A stretch of 54,621 nt of DNA from Paenibacillus sp. J2TS4 (GCF_018403245.1 NZ_BOSH01000023.1:1-54621), one strand, 5' to 3'; positions 8,520-17,241 are shown, counted from the stretch's first letter. Numbers and translations are program-made. The notes: generated by a model not told the origin, from the letters alone.

Positions 8520-9407
8520 ATGGAGCGTTTATACTCAAATCAGCTAGATATCTCGTACGGCGAGCTTAGAATTGTCGAAAATCTGAGCATCCGGATTCCG
8601 ACTTCCAAAATTACGGCATTGGTGGGTGCCAACGGTTCGGGCAAGTCGACGATCCTGAAGACGATGGCAAGAATTATGAAGCCGAATAAAGGAAGCGTCT
8701 TTCTCGATGGCAAATCGATTCACCAGCAGTCCACCAAGGAGGTCGCCAAGCAGCTTGCCATTCTGCCGCAGAATCCGTCGGCTCCCGAAGGACTGACCGT
8801 GTCCGAGCTGGTTTCCTATGGACGCTTCCCCCATCAAAAAGGGTTCGGCTCGCTGACCAAGGAAGACAAGGAAGCGGTAAGCTGGGCGATCGAAGTGACG
8901 GGGATGGCCGATTTTGCAGATCGTCCGGTCGATCAGTTATCCGGAGGCCAGCGACAGCGGGCCTGGATCGCCATGGCTCTTGCGCAAGGAACGGAAATCC
9001 TGTTCCTGGACGAACCGACGACGTTTCTGGATATGGCCCACCAGTTGGAAGTGCTCACCCTGCTGCAGAAGCTCAATGAGGAAGAGCAGCGGACAATCGT
9101 CATGGTCGTACACGACTTGAATCATGCATCCCGCTACGCCCATCATATGGTCGCCATTAAACGTGGAAAAGCGATCCACGTCGGAACTCCCGCCGAGGTC
9201 ATGACCCACCAAATGCTGGACGAAGTATTCGGAATAGAAGCCGACATTATTCCCGATCCGCGTACCGGAGTTCCGTTGTGCCTGCCTTATTCGCTGGCGG
9301 ACGATTCCCGTGGACAGAAGAGCAGCGCCGACAGCTTATCCGCGACGAAAGCTGCTCACGAAGCCGCAGATCGAGACCGGGAACCTGTTGCTGCGGGCAA
9401 ATATTGA
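8520..9407 (+). CDS. iron-siderophore ABC transporter ATP-binding protein (FecE/YusV-like)
   Basis: A 295-residue ATPase of the FepC/FhuC/FecE family that powers ferric-siderophore import. Seen: Walker A GANGSGKST near residue 40, the Q-loop ILPQNPSAPEGLTV, signature LSGGQRQR, Walker B ILFLDEPTTFLD and the switch histidine in VVHDLNHA. After about residue 260 a charged Ser/Ala-rich tail replaces the usual end. The start at 8520 follows AAAGGAG. No permease or binding-protein gene adjoins it. In Bacillus subtilis the related YusV is an orphan ATPase shared by several siderophore systems, so a shared role is plausible here. Fur control is inferred from the box at 8401. Confidence 0.9.
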   Translation: MERLYSNQLDISYGELRIVENLSIRIPTSKITALVGANGSGKSTILKTMARIMKPNKGSVFLDGKSIHQQSTKEVAKQLAILPQNPSAPEGLTVSELVSYGRFPHQKGFGSLTKEDKEAVSWAIEVTGMADFADRPVDQLSGGQRQRAWIAMALAQGTEILFLDEPTTFLDMAHQLEVLTLLQKLNEEEQRTIVMVVHDLNHASRYAHHMVAIKRGKAIHVGTPAEVMTHQMLDEVFGIEADIIPDPRTGVPLCLPYSLADDSRGQKSSADSLSATKAAHEAADRDREPVAAGKY

Positions 9408-9894
9408 GTGAAGAATTCCTCTGTGTAAGCAAATACCGACCTCACCCGTCTGCCTCTGCATCGCATTGGTATTCTGAAAATCTTTGCATCTAAGGAACGG
9501 GAACGTACTGTTATAGGTGGCAACTTTTAATTTTATGGTCTCCATATTTAGGTTAAGTGTGTTCTTTTGATGATTTTGGGCGGGTATGCGTAGTGACGCA
9601 GAACTCGCCTTTTTGCATCTGTACTGGGGATTCGAAAAGGTACTGGAATTTGCCTTTGGGGATTTTTCGAAAAGGGACACAAGTAAGAATTATTTTTTTG
9701 TATAGAAAAATCGTGATAAAACGGGTTGTCGAAGTGTCTATTATATAAGAAATTATGGCTCAATCTTAAAATCAATGCTTGAGGCCCGAGCTCCTCCTAA
9801 CTTAATGGATTTTATGCAGGTACCCCAGCCATTTCAGACCACTTAGCTTGACGATTGTACTCCTAAACTCAGCAGTTGCTTAATAGGAGGGATT
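9408..9894. other. intergenic stretch with one terminator-like hairpin
   Basis: Apart from the hairpin at 9579-9614, I see only two TTCGAAAA(G) motifs near 9632 and 9665 and AT-rich sequence. No gene is convincing. Confidence 0.4.
9579..9614 (+). terminator. rho-independent terminator-like hairpin
   Basis: GGCGGGT and TGCGT pair with ACGCA and ACTCGCC, followed by TTTTT. It is the first terminator-like structure downstream of the siderophore ATPase, about 170 bp beyond its stop. Confidence 0.55.
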
Positions 9895-10075
9895 GAAGTG
9901 CAATAATACCTCTTAAATCCAACCTTTTTCCTGAATTGGGTATTAAAGTGCAAAAGTACACCCCAATTTTGGTGAAATCGTCGTTTTTTTATAAAACATA
10001 GAAATAGAGCGCATTTTTACACTTTAATCGCAGAAATGGCTAAAACGGTAGAATTGGGGTGCAGATTTGCGCCTT
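9895..10075. repeat. tetrad palindrome element C (AAGTGCA class)
   Basis: Units at 9895-9914, 9945-9964, 10006-10025 and 10056-10075 have centres exactly 50, 61 and 50 bp apart. Units 1-2 read like AAAGTGCAAAAGTACACCCC and units 3-4 are inverted versions. The whole element is roughly 75-80% identical by eye, in inverted orientation, to element D at 17731-17911, including the central GAAATCGTCGTTTTTTT. The two flank the 10.1-17.7 kb block. Confidence 0.85.
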
Positions 10076-10119
10076 AAATGTTGTTTTCCAGCCCCGACTA
10101 CAGATATAAGGGAGAAGAT

Positions 10120-10371
10120 ATGAGGAATCGAAAAATCTACATCATTCGAATTATCCTGTCTGTGTTCATCATACTAATAACTCTAATTGGACTGTATTAT
10201 GTAATGAATAAACCAAGAATTGGCCCTGTAGGAGATGGTAGTACTAATTATGGGAGAATAATCGGATTTACTATATTGTTAGTTGTTACAAATGTTCTTA
10301 ATATAATCGATTCGGGGGACAGACTTTATAAAATCAATACAGAAGATGAAGAAAATAGAGAATGGATGTAG
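10120..10371 (+). CDS. small two-helix membrane protein, unknown function
   Basis: An 83-residue protein starting MRNRKIYIIRIILSVFIIL. The start at 10120 is supported by GGGAGA just upstream. Longer readings run back into repeat element C. Two hydrophobic segments are visible, about residues 6-28 and 45-63. They are joined by a loop (PRIGPVGDGSTNYGR), and the tail is acidic (NTEDEENREWM). I do not recognise a family. It is followed after about 85 bp by a lipoprotein gene. There is no functional clue beyond membrane location. Confidence 0.6.
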   Translation: MRNRKIYIIRIILSVFIILITLIGLYYVMNKPRIGPVGDGSTNYGRIIGFTILLVVTNVLNIIDSGDRLYKINTEDEENREWM

Positions 10372-10456
10372 ATTCCGAACGGCGAGTACTATGTTTATCA
10401 ACAGCTTCTCTGATGGATGAATTAGACTCTTTAAAAGGAAAGCATGGGAGGATACT

Positions 10457-11065
10457 ATGCGAATCATACAAGCTTTGTTCGTCGTTGTGACGATCGCAGG
10501 CCTTCTGGCCGCCTGTACTACTCCCGAATTATCGGAAGGGCAACCTCCGGCGGATACCGAATCAGTGCCGGATGACGGCAAACCGGGTATTACGGATACA
10601 TCCGCTACCGAAGTACTGGCGGCAATTAAAGATGAAGCCGCGGTCGGGCAAATGAAAGATGTGGAGATTCCGCTCGGCTCAACCTTTCATGAGGTTGTGG
10701 AGAGATATGGCGAGCAAGAAGAAATCGGTAATGAGGAATGCTGGACGTATTCGTTTGGCCACACTAGCATGGACATATTTTTCTATTATAATCATGATTC
10801 CTGCTCTAGTGCTGATGAAATCAATCGATTGCAGCCTGACGCGATACTCAATAAAATTTCCGTCTCCCCGGATCTGTATCATATCCAGGTTACCGAAAAG
10901 GATATCAAGGAAACTCTGGGAGAACCGGATGAAGATTATTGGAGGGAATCTTACGGGGGCTATTTTCTTATTTATAATTTAGGAGAGTACCAACTGGAAT
11001 TTATAACCGACGAGAATTCTCCTGCCAAAGAGGTCTACCAAATCAATATTGTAAGTTCTAACTGA
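10457..11065 (+). CDS. lipoprotein of unknown function
   Basis: A 202-residue secreted lipoprotein. Residues 1-20 are a signal peptide with lipobox LLAAC. A low-complexity acidic linker (PELSEGQPPADTESVPDD) precedes a globular part of about 140 residues. The globular part is acidic and mixed alpha/beta by composition (EIPLGSTFHEVVERYGEQEEI...). It resembles DUF4309-type lipoproteins, with paired segments PLGSTFHEVVERYGEQE and TEKDIKETLGEPDEDY, but the assignment is tentative. The gene starts at 10457 behind GGGAGGA. No catalytic residues were recognised. Confidence 0.75.
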   Translation: MRIIQALFVVVTIAGLLAACTTPELSEGQPPADTESVPDDGKPGITDTSATEVLAAIKDEAAVGQMKDVEIPLGSTFHEVVERYGEQEEIGNEECWTYSFGHTSMDIFFYYNHDSCSSADEINRLQPDAILNKISVSPDLYHIQVTEKDIKETLGEPDEDYWRESYGGYFLIYNLGEYQLEFITDENSPAKEVYQINIVSSN

Positions 11066-11120
11066 ATTATTTTGAAGAAAAGCTTCCCGAAGGGCCTAAC
11101 CGCATATAACACCTGCCCGC

Positions 11121-11191
11121 AAAATTTCTCAACACCCCATCCCGCTTCCTTTACTATTATAGAATTGCCATGTCTTGTTAACGATACCACG
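11121..11191 (+). promoter_or_regulatory. duplicated leader/promoter segment, copy 1
   Basis: The block 11121-11160 (AAAATTTCT...CCCGCTTCCT) plus 11162-11191 (GAATTGCCATG...ACGATACCACG) recurs at 11746-11784 and 11822-11851. The second part matches at 29 of 30 positions. In this copy it is followed by TACCACGTTGGTA, a small hairpin, and then by an AAAGGAG site. Confidence 0.6.
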
Positions 11192-11214
11192 TTGGTAACG
11201 GTCCAAAAGGAGAA

Positions 11215-11706
11215 ATGTATCCGACTACCGATAGAGAGCTCAGAGGTTCTTCAGAGGGGTTCCAAGGGGGCCTCTCCAATAATTCCCAAAGATGGTGGAA
11301 CTACGAAAAATTATTCCCTTTACTTATCGCCTTAACTGTTCTTTTGGGCTGCACGAACAAAGATAAAGTTATCAAGGATATGACCGCATCTGAACCAGGT
11401 ACTTACAGCATCTATGTGTTTTGGGGGGAAGAAAAGAACACCCCAGAGTCCCAGCTTCAATTGTTAGAGGTTATCAATGATGAAGAAATTAGGGAAAAAA
11501 TGAATTTTTCAATCATACGACCTATAAGTTTGGGAGATACAAACCAAAAGGTTAACTATGCTAAAGTATTTGATATAAAAGAAACACCTACCATCATCAT
11601 CTTGGACAATGACGGTATTGTGCTTCAAACAACAGATTTATCAGATATTTATACTCTCGCCGAGAGTATAAATACTTCTATTGCATTAATAATCACATCA
11701 ACTTAG
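11215..11706 (+). CDS. putative thioredoxin-like lipoprotein with uncertain start
   Basis: The 163-residue reading has a hydrophobic segment with lipobox (LFPLLIALTVLLGC) only after about 30 unusual residues (MYPTTDRELRGSSEGFQGG). The true signal peptide should begin near NYEKLFPLL, but no start codon lies there in frame. ATGGTGGAACTACGAAAA, one frame off, would be a natural start. A single-base frameshift at the gene start is therefore possible. The exported part (TYSIYVFWGEEKNTPESQLQ, then AKVFDIKETPTIIILDNDG) resembles a thioredoxin fold with the cis-proline loop ETPT but lacks a CxxC motif. Function is unknown. Confidence 0.5.
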   Translation: MYPTTDRELRGSSEGFQGGLSNNSQRWWNYEKLFPLLIALTVLLGCTNKDKVIKDMTASEPGTYSIYVFWGEEKNTPESQLQLLEVINDEEIREKMNFSIIRPISLGDTNQKVNYAKVFDIKETPTIIILDNDGIVLQTTDLSDIYTLAESINTSIALIITST

Positions 11707-11745
11707 CGTAAATTCCAACAGACGATCTCCGTCAAACCGGCCTGT

Positions 11746-11851
11746 AAAATTTCTAGACATCCCGTCCCGCTTCCTCTATAATAGCAATATAATCTTGCCA
11801 TGAAGGCAAGGGTTTTTATTGGAATTGCCATGACTTGTTAACGATACCACG
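11746..11851 (+). promoter_or_regulatory. duplicated leader/promoter segment, copy 2
   Basis: Second copy of the block at 11121-11191. It differs by about 35 extra bases between the two halves, which contain a short terminator-like hairpin (11794-11816). It lies upstream of the family-5 ABC transporter operon, so the lipoprotein at 11215 and the operon may share a control element. Confidence 0.55.
11794..11816 (+). terminator. short hairpin plus T-run in the leader
   Basis: CTTGCC, loop ATGAA, GGCAAG, then GGTTTTT. It lies inside the duplicated leader, and may terminate the upstream lipoprotein gene or act as an attenuator. Confidence 0.5.
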
Positions 11852-11900
11852 AAGGTTGAGACAGCCGCAGAAGCGGGGGGTCGGCCATTCGTGGCTTTTT
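11847..11900 (+). terminator. leader hairpin ending in T-run, possible attenuator
   Basis: CCACGAA (11847-11853) can pair with TTCGTGG (11888-11894), followed by CTTTTT. It begins inside the conserved leader block and ends 33 bp before the transporter start. I do not recognise a known riboswitch consensus. Confidence 0.45.
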
Positions 11901-11933
11901 ATTGTCAGAATTGTAAAGGGGAGTAAGAATTTC

Positions 11934-13520
11934 GTGAAAAAATGGATGTTGTCGTTATTTATTGCGTTAATAACCGCCTCGCTCCTGATGCAGGGATGCG
12001 GCAAGAATGAGGCTAATCCGGATCCCGATTCTGCGAACCATACAGAAATCGACACAACAACGTTAATTTACGCGGCAGAAACGGAATTTGACCGGATCAA
12101 TCCGATTCTGGAGGAGACGACGGATATCGATAATCTGATCTTCCGGGGATTGATGCGTTTTGACGAAAATAATGAGCCGCAGAAAGATATCGCAGACAGC
12201 TACGAAGTGTCGTCTGACGGCCTGGTCTACCAATTCAAGCTTAAGCAGGGAATTAAATTCCATGACGGCGAGGACCTGACCGCCGAAGATGTCGTCTTCA
12301 CGATAAGCAGTATTCTGGATGATCAGGTCCAATCCGTCGTTCGTTCCGAATTCACGGAAATCGAATCGGTGGAAGCGGTCAGCGACTACGAAGTGAAAAT
12401 CACTTTGAAACAGCCCTTCCCGCCTCTTCTGGATAAGCTGACGATCGGGATCGTTCCGAAACATGCTCTGGACGGCCAGGATATTAACACCGCTGATTTC
12501 AACCAGCATCCGATCGGCAGTGGTCCGTACCTGTTCGATAAGTGGGATAGAGGGCAAAGCGTAACCCTTAAAGCTTTCCCGGATTATTACGCCAAACAAG
12601 CAGCAATTGATCAAGTCATCGTGAAATTTATTCCGGACAGCAGCGTGCGGATGCTGCAATTGGAGACCGGCGAAGTGGATATGGCTTACCTTGAACCGAA
12701 CGCTGTGGAAAAGATGTCCCAAAGCGACAAGCTCAACATCTACGAAGCTCCGTCCGCGGATTACCGCGCGATGATGTATAACATGAATTTCGATCTGTGG
12801 AAGGATGTTAACGTTCGCAAGGCGTTAAACTACGCGATTGACCGATCGGCTATTGTGGATGGAATTCTGCTTGGCTATGGCGAGCCGGCTTATTCTCCGC
12901 TGCAAATGAATAAATATCATAACGATCAAGTGGAAAAATATGACTTCAATCTGGATAAAGCCGATGAATTGCTGACGGAAGCCGGTTGGATCCCGGGCAA
13001 GGACCAAATTCGCACTAAAGACGGAACCCGTCTCGCCTTTACGATCACCGCCCCTTCTTCCGATCCGGTCCGGGTCAGCCTGGCGACGTACCTCTCCTCC
13101 CAGCTCAAAAAAGTTGGAGCGGACGTAAAGGTAGCCGCGTTGGATTGGAGCGTCATCGATATAGCGGAGACGGAAGCTTTCATGCTTGGCTGGGGCAGTC
13201 CTTTTGATGCGGACGACCATACTTACAAGCTGTTCCATTCCAGCGAAATCGGCTCCGGAACGAATTACGGCTTTTATTCCGATCCTGACGCAGACCGGCT
13301 GCTCGAAGAAGCGCGGACGACGACGGACTCCGCGAAACGTCAGGAGCTGTACAAGCAATTTCAGCAAGTACTCGCCGACAACCCGCCTTACAATTTCATC
13401 ACTTACCAGCAGGCGCTGTATGGCGTCAACAAGAAGGTCGATGGAATCAAAATCAAAACGTTAGGTCATCACGGAGCCGGCTTCCTGTGGAATCTTGAGG
13501 AATGGACCATCCATGATTAA
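11934..13520 (+). CDS. ABC transporter substrate-binding lipoprotein, family 5 (nickel/peptide type)
   Basis: This 528-residue binding protein captures substrate outside the membrane for the permeases encoded next. The start is GTG at 11934, behind GGGGAG. It gives signal peptide VKKWMLSLFIALITASLLMQ and lipid-anchored Cys22 (QGC). The family-5 SBP fold is evident from FHDGEDLTAEDVVFT, GSGPYLFDKW and NVRKALNYAIDRSAI. The C-terminus carries LGHHGAGFLWNLEEW. A paired histidine there recalls nickel/metallophore-binding members more than oligopeptide binders, but that is inference. It heads a five-gene operon with overlapping genes. The downstream DUF3842 gene may belong functionally. Confidence 0.9.
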   Translation: MKKWMLSLFIALITASLLMQGCGKNEANPDPDSANHTEIDTTTLIYAAETEFDRINPILEETTDIDNLIFRGLMRFDENNEPQKDIADSYEVSSDGLVYQFKLKQGIKFHDGEDLTAEDVVFTISSILDDQVQSVVRSEFTEIESVEAVSDYEVKITLKQPFPPLLDKLTIGIVPKHALDGQDINTADFNQHPIGSGPYLFDKWDRGQSVTLKAFPDYYAKQAAIDQVIVKFIPDSSVRMLQLETGEVDMAYLEPNAVEKMSQSDKLNIYEAPSADYRAMMYNMNFDLWKDVNVRKALNYAIDRSAIVDGILLGYGEPAYSPLQMNKYHNDQVEKYDFNLDKADELLTEAGWIPGKDQIRTKDGTRLAFTITAPSSDPVRVSLATYLSSQLKKVGADVKVAALDWSVIDIAETEAFMLGWGSPFDADDHTYKLFHSSEIGSGTNYGFYSDPDADRLLEEARTTTDSAKRQELYKQFQQVLADNPPYNFITYQQALYGVNKKVDGIKIKTLGHHGAGFLWNLEEWTIHD

Positions 13521-14490
13521 TCGGTTTATTCTGGGTCGTCTGGTGCAAGGGGTGCTGGTCTTGTTATTAGTAAGCGTCGTCGCTTTCTTCATTATGGACT
13601 CGATCCCCGGCGACCCCGCTCTCGCTTTGTACGGGAACCAGGCCCAGAAGCTGACTCCCGACGAAAGAGAGCGGATCAACCGCACCTTCGGAATGGATCG
13701 GCCGTTACTCGAACGGTATACGCAATGGCTCTCTCAAATGATGAAGGGAGATCTCGGAAAATCATACCGCGAGGGGCGCGATGTATCCGTCATTCTGGCG
13801 GAACGTTTTCCCAACACGTTATTATTGTTCTCCTTGGCTATGCCCCTCATTATTCTGTTATCCATCCTATGGGGGACGATGGGCGGTCTTCGCGATAATT
13901 CATTATGGGACAAAGGGCTGTCAACGGCAGGCGTATTCTTCGCCTCCATTCCGGCCTTCTGGTTAGGCATCGTTGGAATTTATATTTTCTCCGTCTATTT
14001 GGGCCTTCTCCCCTCTTCCGGCATGACCAGCCTGCAAGGGGGGGGCGGCTTCGTAGACCGGTTGAAGCATCTTATCCTTCCTGTAACGGTCATGACGATT
14101 ACTCATACCGGGCTGTATGCCCGGTTTTTGCAGGAGAAGATAATAGAGGAAAATAACCGTCCTTACGTCCGGGCCGCCCGAGCCAACGGGATGCGGGAAA
14201 TCTATATCGTGCGGGGTCTGATCAAGAACGCTATGGCCCCCTATCTTCATTATTTGGGGCTGACGATTCCTTCTTTTTTTGGCGGCTCCATCCTTATTGA
14301 ATCCGTATTCGCCTGGCCCGGCCTGGGAGCGTTATTGGCCAAATCCGCTGCAACCCGGGATTACCCCCTCCTCATGGGCTCCATTATGCTGATCGGCATC
14401 ATAGTGTTGTTGAGTATTATGGTCACGGACCTCATATCTTATTATCTGAACCCGAGACTCAGGAGGTTTGGGACGAATGATGTACAATAG
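13513..14490 (+). CDS. ABC transporter permease, DppB/NikB type
   Basis: A 325-residue inner-membrane permease with six predicted helices. The first helix begins MINRFILGRLVQGVLVLLLVS, typical of DppB/OppB/NikB. The segment GDPALALYGNQAQKLTPDERERI, extracytoplasmic between helices 1 and 2, is also typical of this family. The EAA cytoplasmic loop is recognisable as RAARANGMREIYIVRGL. The start at 13513 overlaps the binding-protein stop by eight bases, with TTGAGGA as ribosome site. It pairs with the next gene to form the translocation pore. Substrate follows the binding protein (nickel chelate or peptide, unresolved). Confidence 0.92.
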   Translation: MINRFILGRLVQGVLVLLLVSVVAFFIMDSIPGDPALALYGNQAQKLTPDERERINRTFGMDRPLLERYTQWLSQMMKGDLGKSYREGRDVSVILAERFPNTLLLFSLAMPLIILLSILWGTMGGLRDNSLWDKGLSTAGVFFASIPAFWLGIVGIYIFSVYLGLLPSSGMTSLQGGGGFVDRLKHLILPVTVMTITHTGLYARFLQEKIIEENNRPYVRAARANGMREIYIVRGLIKNAMAPYLHYLGLTIPSFFGGSILIESVFAWPGLGALLAKSAATRDYPLLMGSIMLIGIIVLLSIMVTDLISYYLNPRLRRFGTNDVQ

Positions 14491-15289
14491 CCGCGCCCTA
14501 TTCATCTGGAGAAGTCTCTTCGTAATTGTCCTTATGCTGTCCTTGTTAGCTCCGCTTCTGGCTCCTTATGATCCCGTGGAGGTTAACTTGCCTTCCGTGT
14601 TCACCCCTCCAGACAGCACTTACTTGCTGGGCACCGACCATATGGGCAGAGATATCTTCTCGAGATTGCTCTATGGGGGAAGAGTTTCCTTGACCGTTGC
14701 CCTCCTGTCCGTCCTCCTCTCCACTTTCGTAGGAACCGTCTATGGCGGGATAAGCGGATACTTTGGCGGCTGGCTGGATCAAATCATGATGCGGTTGCTG
14801 GATGCTTTATTGGCCATCCCTACTCTGGTCATTATTTTGGCGCTGCAAGCTTTTGTTCAAGGCGGTCTGCTCAGCCTCATCCTTATTATTGGATTGACGG
14901 GCTGGATGCCCGTTGCCAGAATTATTCGTTCACAAATACTGGAGCTAAAGGAGCAGACCTTCGTTAAAGCAGCCCAACTGGTCGGAACACCCGCCTGGAA
15001 AATTTTTATCGTCCATTTGCTCAGGAACAGCTTGTCTGCACTTTTTGTCATCACTATATTTCAATGCGCCAGCGCAATCTTCACCGAAGTTTCCCTTAGC
15101 TTCCTCGGAATTGGAATTCCTCCGGAGATGCCTTCCTGGGGAAATATGCTGAACAATGCGCAGAACGATATTTTGCTGGGAGCCTGGTGGACGGCCTTGT
15201 TCCCTGGAATGATGATTATCCTCACCTTGCTCTCCATCAACTTTATCGGGGAGTCCCTGAAGCGGAAATTTGGATACAAGGGCGGATGA
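14477..15289 (+). CDS. ABC transporter permease, DppC/NikC type
   Basis: This 270-residue permease has the DppC-type opening (helix, then LLAPYDPVEVNL and LLGTDHMGRDIFSRLLYGGRVSL). The EAA loop KAAQLVGTPAWKIFIVHLL contacts the ATPases. The start at 14477 is preceded by AGGAGG, and the gene overlaps the upstream permease by 14 bases. With that permease it forms the heterodimeric channel. No defects are seen. Confidence 0.92.
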   Translation: MMYNSRALFIWRSLFVIVLMLSLLAPLLAPYDPVEVNLPSVFTPPDSTYLLGTDHMGRDIFSRLLYGGRVSLTVALLSVLLSTFVGTVYGGISGYFGGWLDQIMMRLLDALLAIPTLVIILALQAFVQGGLLSLILIIGLTGWMPVARIIRSQILELKEQTFVKAAQLVGTPAWKIFIVHLLRNSLSALFVITIFQCASAIFTEVSLSFLGIGIPPEMPSWGNMLNNAQNDILLGAWWTALFPGMMIILTLLSINFIGESLKRKFGYKGG

Positions 15290-15324
15290 AGCGAATGATA
15301 ATCGGGTCTGGAGGGAAGCCGAGG

Positions 15325-16158
15325 ATGAGCGCCATTTTACAAGTTAAAGATATATCGGTAATGTTCCGGGACGGAGAGAAACAGACGGCCGTCTTGAACC
15401 AGCTTCAGTTCGATGTCGAAGCGGGGCAAATCGTCGCTTTGATCGGACGAAGCGGCAGCGGGAAGACGATGACTTCGTTATCGCTCGTTAACCAAGTTCC
15501 TCCTCCGGGCAACGTGACGGGCGAAGTTCGGTTCGACGGGGAAAATCTGCTCCGTTTGCCCGCCCATCGCTTGGCAGCCATTAGAGGAAAGCGGATATTC
15601 ACTATTTTTCAAAATCCGATGAATTCCTTTAACCCCTCTATTCTGATCGGAAAACAATTATATGACTTCGCCCGCAGCTACTCCCCTGTTCACAAAGCCG
15701 CCTTTATGTCCGAGATGATCGGGATATTGGAACGGTTGAATGTGCCGGAGCCGGCCTTGCGATTGAAGCAGTACCCTTTTCAATTAAGCGGCGGAATGCT
15801 GCAGAGGATGCTCATTGGGCTCGCAGTCTGGACTCGACCCGACCTGATAATTGCGGACGAACCTACCACCGCTCTGGATCCGGGCGTTCAAAAGGAAATT
15901 TTGCAGCAGTTTCGATCGATCCGGGATACATATGGAACGGGCATACTTTTAATTACCCATCATTTCGGTGTAGTGGCGGAGCTAGCCGATCACGTGCTTG
16001 TCCTACAAAAGGGGTCCATCGTAGACCAAGGCAGCGTCTTCGATATTTTCGATCACCCCCGGCACCCTTACACGCGCTCGCTGCTTGAAGCGGCCTATGG
16101 GAAGGAGGCAGATCTCCATGCTGATGGAAGTGACGAATTTAACCAAAGTTTATCGTAG
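15325..16158 (+). CDS. ABC transporter ATP-binding protein, DppD/NikD type
   Basis: A 277-residue ATPase: Walker A GRSGSGKT, Q-loop IFQNPMNSFNPS, signature LSGGMLQRM, Walker B LIIADEPTTALD and switch His in LITHHFGV. It lacks the long C-terminal oligopeptide/dipeptide extension with a cysteine cluster seen in many DppD proteins, ending soon after HPYTRSLLEA. The size is close to NikD/CntD-type subunits. Start 15325 follows GGAGGG. Earlier in-frame ATGs at 15286 and 15295 have weaker sites. It works as a heterodimer with the next gene. Confidence 0.9.
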   Translation: MSAILQVKDISVMFRDGEKQTAVLNQLQFDVEAGQIVALIGRSGSGKTMTSLSLVNQVPPPGNVTGEVRFDGENLLRLPAHRLAAIRGKRIFTIFQNPMNSFNPSILIGKQLYDFARSYSPVHKAAFMSEMIGILERLNVPEPALRLKQYPFQLSGGMLQRMLIGLAVWTRPDLIIADEPTTALDPGVQKEILQQFRSIRDTYGTGILLITHHFGVVAELADHVLVLQKGSIVDQGSVFDIFDHPRHPYTRSLLEAAYGKEADLHADGSDEFNQSLS

Positions 16159-16957
16159 CGATTTGACGCTTTCCCTTTTTCGTTCGGACAAGATACAGAG
16201 CAAGAAGACGGTTTTGGATCATGTGAGTTTCTTCATCAGACCCGGGGAGAAGGTAGGACTGGTCGGAGAAAGCGGCTGCGGCAAATCGACCTTGAGCCGT
16301 CATTTGGTTGGCCTGGAAGCTCCAACGAGCGGCACTATCCAGTTTGAAGGGCAGTCTGTCCTTCATTGGAAGGGGGCCCGCCTGAAAGCTTTTCGGCAAA
16401 AATGCCAGCTTATTTTTCAAGACACCACCTCTTCCTTAAATCCTTCTCTGTCCATCAGAAGCATACTCTATGAGCCGATGGATAATTACTATCGCTACAG
16501 CGCAGAGGAGAAGCAGCAGAGGGTAATCCGGTTACTGGAAAGGCTTGACCTGGATCCCCAACTACTCAACCATTATCCCCGCTCGCTTAGCGGGGGAGAG
16601 AAGCAAAGGATCAATATCTGCCGTTCCCTGCTGCTCGAGCCCAAACTGCTCATTTGCGACGAAATCGCCTCAAGCCTTGACGTCTCAACCCAGTCCTCGC
16701 TTCTTCAATTGCTGGAACGCCTGAATCGGGAAACAGGGCTCGCCTTGCTGTTTATCTCTCATGATCTCGATACGGTCCGCAAGCTGTGTGATCGGATTCT
16801 GGTCATGGATCACGGAACGATCGTCGAAGTGATCGATAAGAAGGACGGGATGAAGTACGAGCATCCTTGCTCGCTGCGGCTCTTCTCTTCGCTGCCTGTA
16901 CGCCATCCGAAACATCGTATGACGTCCCCGGTCCGTTCTGATATAATGGAATTCTAG
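16118..16957 (+). CDS. ABC transporter ATP-binding protein, DppF/NikE type
   Basis: The last subunit of the transporter has 279 residues. Motifs are Walker A GESGCGKST, Q-loop IFQDTTSSLNPS, signature LSGGEKQRI, Walker B LLICDEIASSLD and switch His in FISHDLDT. In Walker B the usual DEPTSALD is DEIASSLD. The catalytic Glu is kept. The start at 16118 is preceded by AAGGAGG and overlaps the partner ATPase by about 40 bases, so the two are translationally linked. The tail RHPKHRMTSPVRSDIMEF is non-conserved. Confidence 0.9.
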   Translation: MLMEVTNLTKVYRSDLTLSLFRSDKIQSKKTVLDHVSFFIRPGEKVGLVGESGCGKSTLSRHLVGLEAPTSGTIQFEGQSVLHWKGARLKAFRQKCQLIFQDTTSSLNPSLSIRSILYEPMDNYYRYSAEEKQQRVIRLLERLDLDPQLLNHYPRSLSGGEKQRINICRSLLLEPKLLICDEIASSLDVSTQSSLLQLLERLNRETGLALLFISHDLDTVRKLCDRILVMDHGTIVEVIDKKDGMKYEHPCSLRLFSSLPVRHPKHRMTSPVRSDIMEF

Positions 16958-17085
16958 TTGAATTAATTGTCGGCAATAAAGATGAACAGTCCATGGAGTG
17001 GAGCATAGAAAGATGTCTTCAGGGCGAGTTTTGGCTTTGTATTCCTTCCATCCGAAGGCCTATTCAATAAATAAGGAATCTGTTG

Positions 17086-17102
17086 TTTCGGGGTCCCCGA
17101 AA
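17086..17102. other. perfect short palindrome in the 16958-17241 gap
   Basis: TTTCGGGG-T-CCCCGAAA is a perfect dyad with no T-run on the plus strand. It lies between the ABC operon and the DUF3842 gene. The remaining gap has no gene, only a second small dyad GCTTCGAAGC near 17115. Confidence 0.45.
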
Positions 17103-17241
17103 AGTACCTGGAATCGCTTCGAAGCCCATCTTCACTTTTTGGGGAGATAGTTTAGATGTTTGAGCTTCGGAGGCACTTTCTTTCGGAACGGAATGGAAGC
17201 TCAATAAATTGCCACATCTATAGAACAGGAATAGGATGTAA

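Noticed and set aside
11822..11900. Leader of the ABC operon as a T-box or NiCo riboswitch
   Set aside because: The conserved T-box AGGGTGGNACCGCG core and the NiCo conserved bases are not found. Only hairpins and a T-run are seen.
12063..13367. Long minus-strand open frames opposite the substrate-binding protein
   Set aside because: They overlap a clear family-5 SBP and show no recognisable domain or start signals.
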